NCBI GenBank assembly: GCA_052034445.1
Contig: JBPOIN010000278.1
Coordinates: 1-9,869, forward strand
From: Sterolibacterium sp052034445
Lineage (GTDB): Bacteria; Pseudomonadota; Gammaproteobacteria; Burkholderiales; Rhodocyclaceae
Reading direction: 5' to 3'
Length of the DNA: 9,869 bases
Position 1 is the stretch's first letter. Each line of letters starts with the position of its first letter. The notes below the pieces were generated by a model. It was given only the letters and a program-made list of their open reading frames with translations. It had not been told where the DNA came from and did not search any database. Position numbers and translations under genes: made by a program. Positions 1 through 5,525 of this stretch are shown here, one piece after another.

Positions 1-736
1 GCTTGAACGCCAGCGCCGCCAGGCTGGCGCTGGTTGCCAGCGCCAGCACGATGGCCGCACCGGCCGGCACATCAAACAGCGCCGAAGCGACAAGACCGAG
101 TGCATAGCCGGCCGCGCCGACCGCATAGGCGCGCCACAAGCGCGCGCCGACGGCCAGCGCCGGCACGATCAGGCTGGCGAACACCAGATACACACCGACC
201 ACCTGCACCGAAGCCGTGACGGTCAGCGCAAACAGCAGATAAAACGCCAGCGGCGAGCGGCGCAGCCCCGAGCCGAACCAGAGCGCCAGCACGGCGACGG
301 TGATGCCGGCAAGCGGCAACAGCCCGGACCAGGTGCTCCACAGAATCTGCCCGACCAGCAGCTCCTGCATGTGCTCGCCGCCATGCGGATCCTTGGCCAG
401 CAGCAGGATCGCGCTGCAGGCGGCGACGGCAAACGCCACGCCGATCAACGCCTCCTGTTGCTGCGGCATGCGTTTCTCGGTCCAGCGCAAAAACAACGCA
501 CCGAGCACGGCCGCGCCCATGGCTGCGGCCTGCACCTGCCAGCCAGCCTCCGCGCCGATGTCCAGCGCATGCGCCGCAACGATGCCCAACCCGGCGAACT
601 GGGCGATGGCCAGATCCATGAAAATGATGCCGCGCCGCAGCACCTCGATGCCCAGCGGCACATGACTGGCCAGCACCAGCAGGCCGGCCGCAAAGGCCGG
701 CAGCAGGATGCCCGCCTGCAGTCCGTCGATGCTCAT
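1..736 (-). CDS. znuB: Zinc/metal ABC transporter permease (ZnuB, ABC-3 family), 3' end cut by the window edge
   Basis: Inner-membrane permease that passes Zn2+ (possibly Mn2+) from the periplasmic binding protein into the cytoplasm. The frame is open for 245 codons from the ATG at 736 to the left edge, with no stop, so the last few tens of residues of a usual 260-290-aa ABC-3 permease are missing. The protein is almost wholly hydrophobic with several membrane segments. Family hallmarks I recognise are LGIEVLRRGIIFMDLAIAQF (residues 28-47) and VQVVGVYLVFASLIVPAL (177-194). A short hydrophilic loop, KDPHGGEHMQE (115-125), contains two His. The start is supported by GGAGG 7 nt upstream and by an ATGA overlap with the znuA stop, implying translational coupling. 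Family assignment is firm; metal specificity is inferred from the neighbouring binding protein. Confidence 0.9.
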   Translation of the reverse strand, partial: MSIDGLQAGILLPAFAAGLLVLASHVPLGIEVLRRGIIFMDLAIAQFAGLGIVAAHALDIGAEAGWQVQAAAMGAAVLGALFLRWTEKRMPQQQEALIGVAFAVAACSAILLLAKDPHGGEHMQELLVGQILWSTWSGLLPLAGITVAVLALWFGSGLRRSPLAFYLLFALTVTASVQVVGVYLVFASLIVPALAVGARLWRAYAVGAAGYALGLVASALFDVPAGAAIVLALATSASLAALAFK

Positions 737-1638
737 GGCGCCGCCTCCGCCAGACGCCCGAGAATTTCCTCATACAGGGCGAACAAGTCGCCGGCGCGCT
801 CCGTGCTGCCGACGGTATACGGCAAGGTCACGGCGCGCATGCCGGTCTTGCCGGCAATCCACGCGCTGGCCCTGGCCGGCTGATAGCTGCTGCGCAACAC
901 CATCCTGGCCGGCTGTGCCGCGAGACGCTCAAGCAACTGCGCCAGATGGGCTGCCGATGGCTCGATACCCGGCTTCGGCTCCAGATCGGCAACCACCTTG
1001 AGGCCGAGCCAATCGACCAGATACGACCAGGTCTTGTGCTGCACGACCACCGGCGTTCCCTTGAGCGCGACGGCCTGCTGCTGCCAACGCGCGATGGCCG
1101 TCTGCAGGCGCTGCGTGAAATCGGCGCGCCGCGCCGCATAGTGCGCCGCGCCGGCCGGGTCGATCTCGCTCAACCGCTGCGCCAAGGCCTCGGCGACGCG
1201 CAGCAGATTGCGCGGATCGAGATGCAGATGCGGATTGCCGGCGGCATGCAGATCGCCAAGCGCCCGATCGACCTGAGCGGGCTTCTCGATCAGGCGGGCG
1301 AACTGCGCGGCCTCGAAATAGCCCGGCTGTCCGCCCTGGATCGCGGGATTGGCCGATTCGCGCTGCAACAGCGGCAGCCAGCCCATTTCCAGTTCGGCGC
1401 CCGTGCACACCAGCAAATCGGCGCGGCGCGCCTGGGCGATCAACGCCGGCCGCGCCTCGACATGATGCGGGTCCTGCATGGCGGTGGTGGCCGCAGTCAC
1501 CCTGGCGCGGTCGCCGGCCAGCTCGCGCACCAGCGCCGCCCATTCCGGCTCGCAGGCCAGCACGTTGAGGGCGGCCGCCGCCGGGGCCGAAAATAACAGC
1601 AGCAGCCATGCTGCCGGCAAGACAAGAAAGTGTTTCAT
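733..1638 (-). CDS. znuA: Periplasmic metal-binding protein of a zinc ABC transporter (ZnuA-like, cluster A-I)
   Basis: Captures Zn2+ in the periplasm and delivers it to the permease encoded by the next gene. The 301-aa product starts with a signal peptide (MKHF, hydrophobic core about 4-20, likely cleavage after AAA near 23). Metal-ligand candidates sit where the SBP family expects them: H58 in DPHHVEARP, H137 in NPHLHLDP and H201 in HKTWSYLVDW. The fourth ligand is probably an acidic residue in VGSTERAGDL (E280 or D284). The long His/Asp-rich loop of E. coli ZnuA is absent; only a short segment separates the first two sites. Cys29 and Cys78 could form a disulfide. The start is supported by GGGAG 6 nt upstream, which overlaps the upstream gene's TGA; that intergenic gap is 11 nt. 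Zinc is the likely substrate, but manganese cannot be excluded by sequence alone. Confidence 0.92.
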   Translation of the reverse strand: MKHFLVLPAAWLLLLFSAPAAAALNVLACEPEWAALVRELAGDRARVTAATTAMQDPHHVEARPALIAQARRADLLVCTGAELEMGWLPLLQRESANPAIQGGQPGYFEAAQFARLIEKPAQVDRALGDLHAAGNPHLHLDPRNLLRVAEALAQRLSEIDPAGAAHYAARRADFTQRLQTAIARWQQQAVALKGTPVVVQHKTWSYLVDWLGLKVVADLEPKPGIEPSAAHLAQLLERLAAQPARMVLRSSYQPARASAWIAGKTGMRAVTLPYTVGSTERAGDLFALYEEILGRLAEAAP

Positions 1639-1649
1639 GATGTGCTCCC

Positions 1650-3044
1650 TCAGAACTTGTGGGCGCCGTGCGCGCCGAGGCTATGGATGTATTGCAGCGT
1701 CGCCTGATTGTCGGTGATGCCCTGCATGGATCGGTCGCGCGCCAGTTGCAGACGGAAGCGGGAAAACTCGCTCGGCGAATAATCCGCCATCAGGCTGTGC
1801 CTGACCGGTTTGTAATCGGCATTCGCGAACGGCAGGGTATTGAAACTGACGCGGCCCGGGTTCAGGCGATCGTAGCGATAGCCCGCGCGCCAGCCCGGCA
1901 GGAACTGGTACACGCCCTGCGCATACCAGCCCGACTGCCTGGCGCGATAGGCATCCGCCAGACCCGTGCAGACGCCGCCGTCCGCGCTGTTGTCGGCGCA
2001 CGCCATTGCACCGCTTTCATCACGGCGGAAGATCTCCGTCTGAAACTTGAAGGACTGCGACCGGGCGTTGCCTTCGGGCGACCATTTCCAGACGAAATCC
2101 GCCAGCCAGGTCTTCGACTTGCCCGAGAAGGTGGTCAGCGCCTCGACACCAGCCACATCGTCCAGATGCGCCTCGCGCTCCCGTGGCCGCGCCGTCAGGT
2201 AATTGACGCCAGCGCGCCAGCTATGCGCAACACCGACATCGTCGCCGATCCTGGCGAAGGCCGCCCAGGCGCCGGGGCCGTTGCGGTTGCCGCCCGCCGC
2301 AGACCCGGGGAAATTCTGTCCGCGGCCCGCTTCGAGGCCGAACTCCAGCCAGGTCTCGGTCGGCGCCAGCCACTTGAGCTGCACGCCATCCTGCACCAGA
2401 TGCGCGCCAAACAGCGCGCGATACATGAGACTCTGATCGGAGAAATCCCAGGCATGCGGATGCTGCTCGTTGGCATAACCGATGCCGGACAGGAAGCGGC
2501 CACCCTTGAGGGTTAAACCGTTGCCCAAACCCAGCGACTGAAACCAGGCCTCCTCGACCTCGACCGCGTCGTCAACGATGGCGAAATTCGCATGGCCGCG
2601 GAAATTTGCATCGATGTTGGCCGACAACAGCAGCTCGGTATGGCCCAGACTCAAACCGCGTTCGCCGCCATGGGCGTGTCCGGCCGGCAGAAAACCCGTC
2701 AAATGGCGTTCCTCGATCTCCTGCTGCTTGACCAGGGCGCCCTGCAACACCAGCGAAATTTCCGGATTGAAAGCGGATGGCGCAACCGGCGTTGCCGGCG
2801 CGCGCGCCGCGCTTGCGACCACCGCGGTCGCGGGTTTGGCCTGGTTTTCGCTGCGCGCCAGTCGCGCCTCCATCTCCTGCAGGCGGGTTTCGTAAGTTTG
2901 CTGCAGCGCCTTGAGCTTGTGCTCGAACTCGGCCCGGAGCTGTTCGACTTGCCGGTCAACTTCGGCGCCGGCGCAGGCGACGCCGGGCATGGCCAATGCG
3001 GCCAGCAGAACAGCCGCGCGGGCTGTCGCTATGGATTGCTTCAT
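1650..3044 (-). CDS. Outer-membrane beta-barrel protein with N-terminal coiled coil, in zinc-uptake operon (putative metal channel)
   Basis: A 464-aa exported protein. I choose the ATG at 3044 because AAGGA lies 6 nt upstream and a signal peptide follows directly (MKQSIATARAAVLLAALAMP, cleavage near ACA-GAE, 25-26); the in-frame ATG at 3092 would add 16 residues before it. After the signal come a charged heptad-like coiled coil (about 29-68), an Ala/Pro linker (70-90), then alternating beta-strand pattern from FNPEISLVLQGALV (92-105) to the C-terminal Phe expected for BAM-assembled barrels. There is no TonB box or plug domain, so despite database habits it is unlikely to be a classical TonB-dependent receptor. 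His-containing segments such as AGHAHGG (121-127), NEQHPHAWDF (192-201) and SLGAHGAHKF (455-464) fit metal handling. From memory, relatives with the same ending occur beside znu genes. A role as the outer-membrane entry for zinc is inferred from the operon. Confidence 0.82.
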   Translation of the reverse strand: MKQSIATARAAVLLAALAMPGVACAGAEVDRQVEQLRAEFEHKLKALQQTYETRLQEMEARLARSENQAKPATAVVASAARAPATPVAPSAFNPEISLVLQGALVKQQEIEERHLTGFLPAGHAHGGERGLSLGHTELLLSANIDANFRGHANFAIVDDAVEVEEAWFQSLGLGNGLTLKGGRFLSGIGYANEQHPHAWDFSDQSLMYRALFGAHLVQDGVQLKWLAPTETWLEFGLEAGRGQNFPGSAAGGNRNGPGAWAAFARIGDDVGVAHSWRAGVNYLTARPREREAHLDDVAGVEALTTFSGKSKTWLADFVWKWSPEGNARSQSFKFQTEIFRRDESGAMACADNSADGGVCTGLADAYRARQSGWYAQGVYQFLPGWRAGYRYDRLNPGRVSFNTLPFANADYKPVRHSLMADYSPSEFSRFRLQLARDRSMQGITDNQATLQYIHSLGAHGAHKF

Positions 3045-3050
3045 GATCTT

Positions 3051-3055
3051 TCCTT
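3051..3055 (-). promoter_or_regulatory. Ribosome binding site deciding the barrel-protein start
   Basis: AAGGA on the minus strand, 6 nt before the ATG at 3044. It supports this start over the in-frame ATG at 3092, which would place 16 unlikely residues before the signal peptide. Confidence 0.75.
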
Positions 3056-3056
3056 G

Positions 3057-3106
3057 AAATAAAACGCATGCATGCGCCGCAGCCGCCATCAACAGCGGCT
3101 GCGACG
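3057..3106 (-). terminator. GC-rich hairpin plus palindrome and T-run between the small CxxC gene and the barrel gene (attenuator/terminator candidate)
   Basis: On the minus strand a perfect 9-bp stem (3095-3103 with 3078-3086, CGCAGCCGC/GCGGCTGCG, 8-nt loop) can be extended by two more pairs beyond one mismatch. It is followed by the 12-nt perfect palindrome CGCATGCATGCG (3065-3076) and then TTTTATTT (3064-3057). This looks like a rho-independent terminator or attenuator inside the operon, about 20 nt after the small gene's stop. The barrel gene starts only 12 nt beyond it, so full termination would silence the barrel and znuAB unless they have another promoter. Confidence 0.45.
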
Positions 3107-3124
3107 AACCAAAAATTGCGTACT

Positions 3125-3427
3125 TCAGGAAAGAGCCGGCGGCCCCTGGCTCCGATAAGCGCAGAACGCGACAACGCGCAACGACGCGGCGGCGTCTGCC
3201 GGCGCGGCCGGCGCAGTGGTGAAGTCAGGCGGCGGGAAACCCGCCGGCGCCGGCAGCGCGGCGCCGCACTCGGCATACGCCGCGCACCACTCGCAAACCG
3301 TTTCCGGCACGCGCCCATCCTGGCCGTTCTCCTTGAGATGGCCAAGCGCGTGCGAGAACGCGCCCAGCTGCGCCACGGTAAGCAGCAACAGCAGGAGCAG
3401 CGAACGAAGATGCGCGGAAGAGTTCAT
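3125..3427 (-). CDS. Small putative membrane/exported CxxC protein (DUF2946-like), first gene of the zinc operon
   Basis: A 100-aa protein of unknown function. The ATG at 3427 places an ideal hydrophobic segment at the start (Leu run at 10-16, LGAF at 21-24), a signal peptide or signal anchor. It is followed by HALGH (26-30), CEWC (45-48), Cys54, an Ala/Pro-rich tail, Cys89 and a terminal YRSQGPPALS. This resembles small DUF2946-type proteins that occur beside metal-transport or TonB genes in betaproteobacteria; the resemblance is from memory and weak in sequence terms. No good ribosome binding site is visible before the ATG. The frame stays open upstream to 3643, but that extension looks non-coding. 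The His and Cys residues could bind a metal, and the position ahead of the barrel, znuA and znuB suggests an accessory role in zinc uptake. Real gene likely, function unknown. Confidence 0.6.
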   Translation of the reverse strand: MNSSAHLRSLLLLLLLTVAQLGAFSHALGHLKENGQDGRVPETVCEWCAAYAECGAALPAPAGFPPPDFTTAPAAPADAAASLRVVAFCAYRSQGPPALS

Positions 3428-3492
3428 GCGTATGGAGCGAAGAGGGCAGCGCCCGCGCCAAACAGCGGCGCCAGGCGGCGAAACGGCCGGGC

Positions 3493-3498
3493 AGTATA
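3493..3498 (-). promoter_or_regulatory. Candidate -10 element (TATACT) for the zinc operon
   Basis: GGGTATACTGCCC on the minus strand contains a near-consensus -10 hexamer about 66 nt before the ATG at 3427. No convincing -35 hexamer lies 16-18 nt upstream (the region is GC-rich), so the promoter may depend on an activator or the match may be chance. I do not see a clear Zur operator over it. Confidence 0.35.
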
Positions 3499-3712
3499 CC
3501 CGAGCCGGGGCCTTCCGCTGCGCTGAACGGAGTGCCGCGAGCCGCTCACGGATCGCCAGCCGCTGCATGCAAAATACATTTGAATATCTGTTTTTATCAT
3601 GATCTGCCCGCAACCATTGCTGGCAGGGCATCGACTGAAACAAATTTTGCCACCCTGATTTTTCTCACAAAAAGATACATTCGCCGCAAGGGCTGGCGGC
3701 CATGGCGCAGAA

Positions 3713-3737
3713 AAACATAAATGCAAACAACATTGCA
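3713..3737 (-). terminator. Weak terminator-like hairpin downstream of the hydroxy-acid oxidase gene
   Basis: Seven nt after the TAG stop, the minus strand reads TGCAA, a 6-nt loop, TTGCA (3737-3722), then TTTATGTTTTT. The stem is only 5 bp and not GC-rich, so it is a poor intrinsic terminator, but its location is right for the end of the iron operon. Confidence 0.25.
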
Positions 3738-3743
3738 CAATAC

Positions 3744-4814
3744 CTAACCGGCGCTCAGACACTGCGGGCCGATCGCGGCGAGGCTGGCGCAGCCCGTGAG
3801 CGCCATGGTCATTTCGAGTTCGTCGCGCAGCAGGCGGATGACATGCGCGACGCCCATGGCGCCATTGGCCGCCAGACCCCAGATGTACGGCCGGCCAATC
3901 AGCACGGCGCTGGCGCCGAGCGCCATTGCCAGGAAGGCGTCGCGGCCGCTGCGAATGCCGCTGTCGAGCAGCACCGGAATACGGCCGTCGACGCCCGCCA
4001 CGATGCCGGGCAGCGCGTCGATGCTGGCGGATGCGCCATCGAGCACGCGGCCGCCATGATTCGAGACCACCAGACCGTCGCAGCCCATGGTCATGGCGCG
4101 GCGCGCGTCGTCGGCATGCAGGATGCCTTTGAGCAGCAGCGGTCGCGTGGTTTGCTGACGCAGCCAGGCGAGGTCGTCCCAGGTCGGCGCCTGCGCCATC
4201 CAGCCGTCGAACACGCGACTGCCGGCGTTGCTGAGCTGGCTCGGCGCGGCCGGCGCTTCGAGGTTCACGGCCTGGACATCGCCCGGCAACTGCAAGGTCG
4301 CCAGCTTGATGGGGGCATCGATGGTGAACACCATGACCGTGCAGCCGGCCGCCTCGGCGCGCTGTAACAGACGCAGGGTGCGCGCGCGGTCGCCCTGCCA
4401 GTACAGCTGAAACCACGGCGCACCGCCATTTTCCAGCCGGCCGGCCTGGGCGATGGCTTCGAGCGGCTGGCTCGCCAGACTGCTGATCAGCAGGGTGCCG
4501 CCTTGCGCACTGGCCGCCATGGCGCTGGCGCATTCGCCAGCCTCATGAAACAGGCGCTGGTAGGCGATCGGCGCGAGCAGCAGCGGGTGCTCGAATTCCT
4601 GACCGAACAGAGTCAGGCGCGTGTGGCCGCCGCGCACATCACCCAGCGGCCGCGGCAGCAGGCGCCGGGCGGCAAAAGCCTGCAGATTGTCGTGCAGCGC
4701 CGCCGCGCTCGCCCCCTCTTCGAGATAGCGCCAGATCGCCGCATCGAGGCGCGCCGCCGCGACCTGGCGATAGTTGTTGACCTGCGCCAACGGCGCGGCA
4801 AGGTGCTCGTTCAT
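3744..4814 (-). CDS. FMN-dependent alpha-hydroxy-acid oxidase/dehydrogenase (glycolate/lactate oxidase family)
   Basis: A 356-aa cytoplasmic TIM-barrel flavoenzyme that should oxidise an L-2-hydroxy acid to the 2-oxo acid, passing electrons to O2 or another acceptor. Family residues visible: Y30 in WRYLEEGA, Y138 in FQLYWQGDR, K229 in LLLKGI, the catalytic H253 and R256 in SNHGGRVLDG, and the FMN-phosphate loop DSGIRSGRD (284-292) with GRPY (307-310). Length is normal for the soluble class, with no membrane-anchoring insertion like LldD's. Where glycolate oxidase has the DTPRLG segment with an active-site Arg, this protein has DAPIKLA (166-172), so substrate binding may differ. It overlaps piuC by ATGA and has a weak RBS of its own, so it is translationally coupled and last in the iron operon. 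The substrate is unknown; a role in processing a siderophore or its hydroxy-acid fragments is inference. Confidence 0.88.
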   Translation of the reverse strand: MNEHLAAPLAQVNNYRQVAAARLDAAIWRYLEEGASAAALHDNLQAFAARRLLPRPLGDVRGGHTRLTLFGQEFEHPLLLAPIAYQRLFHEAGECASAMAASAQGGTLLISSLASQPLEAIAQAGRLENGGAPWFQLYWQGDRARTLRLLQRAEAAGCTVMVFTIDAPIKLATLQLPGDVQAVNLEAPAAPSQLSNAGSRVFDGWMAQAPTWDDLAWLRQQTTRPLLLKGILHADDARRAMTMGCDGLVVSNHGGRVLDGASASIDALPGIVAGVDGRIPVLLDSGIRSGRDAFLAMALGASAVLIGRPYIWGLAANGAMGVAHVIRLLRDELEMTMALTGCASLAAIGPQCLSAG

Positions 4815-5500
4815 GCGTTTTCCGCCCAGCGGCGCAACAGGTTGTGATAGCTCCCCGTCAGACGCACCACAGGATCGGTTTCGCCGATCTCCTGGCGCAG
4901 CGCCAGCAGCGCCATGTCCATGTCGTAGAGCAGACGGCGCTGGCCGGCGTCGCGCACCATGCTCTGCATGAACATGAAGCAGGCGACGCGCTCGCCGCGC
5001 GTGACGGGCGTCACGGCGTGGATCGAGGAGGAGGGATACACCACCAGGCTGCCGGCCTTGAGCTTGACGCTGTGCCGGCCGAAAGTGTCTTCGATGGTCA
5101 GCTCGCCGCCGTCGTATGCCTCGGGATCGGAAAGGAACAGCGTCGCCGAGACATCGGCGCGCACATAGGCGCCGGGCTGCTGCGGCAGCAGACGCATGGC
5201 GTTGTCGGTATGAAAGCCATAGGTATTGGTCGCCCCGGCATAGCGGTTGAAGAACGGCGGCAGGATCTTGAGCGGCAAGGCGGCGGTGAAGAACAGTGCA
5301 TTGCGGTTCAGCGCGTCGAGCACCAGCCGGCGCAGGGCCGGCAGATATTCGGCGTCCTCGGCGAGCTGCAGGTTGTTCTTGGCCTGCGCGGCCTGCGTGC
5401 CGGCGGTGGCGAGGCCGCTGCCCCAGGTCGAGCGGGCCAGCAGATCGCGGGCGACGGCCAGCTCATCGGCCGTCAGCAGATTGTCGATGGTGATGAGCAT
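4811..5500 (-). CDS. piuC: PKHD-type Fe(II)/2-oxoglutarate-dependent hydroxylase PiuC (YbiX family)
   Basis: A 229-aa non-heme iron dioxygenase expected in the cytoplasm. The double-stranded beta-helix core shows the iron facial triad H97-x-D99 in YGFHTDNAM and H161 in SSSIHAVTPV, with R171 as the 2-oxoglutarate carboxylate anchor in RGERVACFMF. Position and spacing match E. coli YbiX and Pseudomonas PiuC, and the length is typical of the family. The ATG at 5500 has AAGGAA 6 nt upstream and follows the receptor stop by 25 nt. Members are usually found directly after Fiu/PiuA-type siderophore receptors and are iron-regulated, as here. Their substrate is not established, though the synteny implies action on a siderophore or on iron release. 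Assignment to the family is firm. Confidence 0.95.
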   Translation of the reverse strand: MLITIDNLLTADELAVARDLLARSTWGSGLATAGTQAAQAKNNLQLAEDAEYLPALRRLVLDALNRNALFFTAALPLKILPPFFNRYAGATNTYGFHTDNAMRLLPQQPGAYVRADVSATLFLSDPEAYDGGELTIEDTFGRHSVKLKAGSLVVYPSSSIHAVTPVTRGERVACFMFMQSMVRDAGQRRLLYDMDMALLALRQEIGETDPVVRLTGSYHNLLRRWAENA

Positions 5501-5525
5501 GGTCGTTTCCTTGCAGAGTTGAACA

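Larger units (their letters stand above)
3428..3743. other. 316-nt intergenic spacer between the iron and zinc operons, partly AT-rich
   Basis: No convincing gene on either strand. The part from about 3565 to 3742 is clearly richer in A/T than the flanking genes, with runs such as TTTTTATC (3591-3598) and ATTTTTCTC (3659-3667). It contains a weak hairpin after the oxidase gene (3722-3737), an imperfect hairpin at 3605-3630 (TGCCC/GGGCA with GCAA/TTGC inside and a 5-nt bulge) and the candidate -10 box at 3493-3498. It must carry the end of the iron operon and probably the promoter and control sites of the zinc operon. Confidence 0.6.

Noticed and set aside
72..773. A 233-codon minus-strand frame over the permease gene
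   Set aside because: The permease frame, open to the window edge, carries the ABC-3 motifs and the ATGA overlap with znuA; this one is a shadow.
1650..3044. Reading the barrel protein as a TonB-dependent receptor
   Set aside because: It is too short (464 aa), starts with a coiled coil, and lacks a plug domain and TonB box.
3565..3600. Possible Fur or Zur operator in the AT-rich stretch (ATATTCAAATGTAT and surroundings)
   Set aside because: Only a poor, interrupted dyad; it matches neither the Fur (GATAATGATAATCATTATC) nor the usual Zur pattern well enough to claim.
3427..3643. Upstream extension of the small CxxC gene to the ATG at 3643
   Set aside because: The added 72 residues overlap the presumed promoter, contain no signal or domain, and would bury the signal-like segment in the middle of the protein.
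3424..4533. A 369-codon minus-strand frame over the hydroxy-acid oxidase and spacer
   Set aside because: It is frame-shifted relative to the oxidase, whose motifs are all in the other frame, and its Arg/Ala-rich translation looks non-coding.
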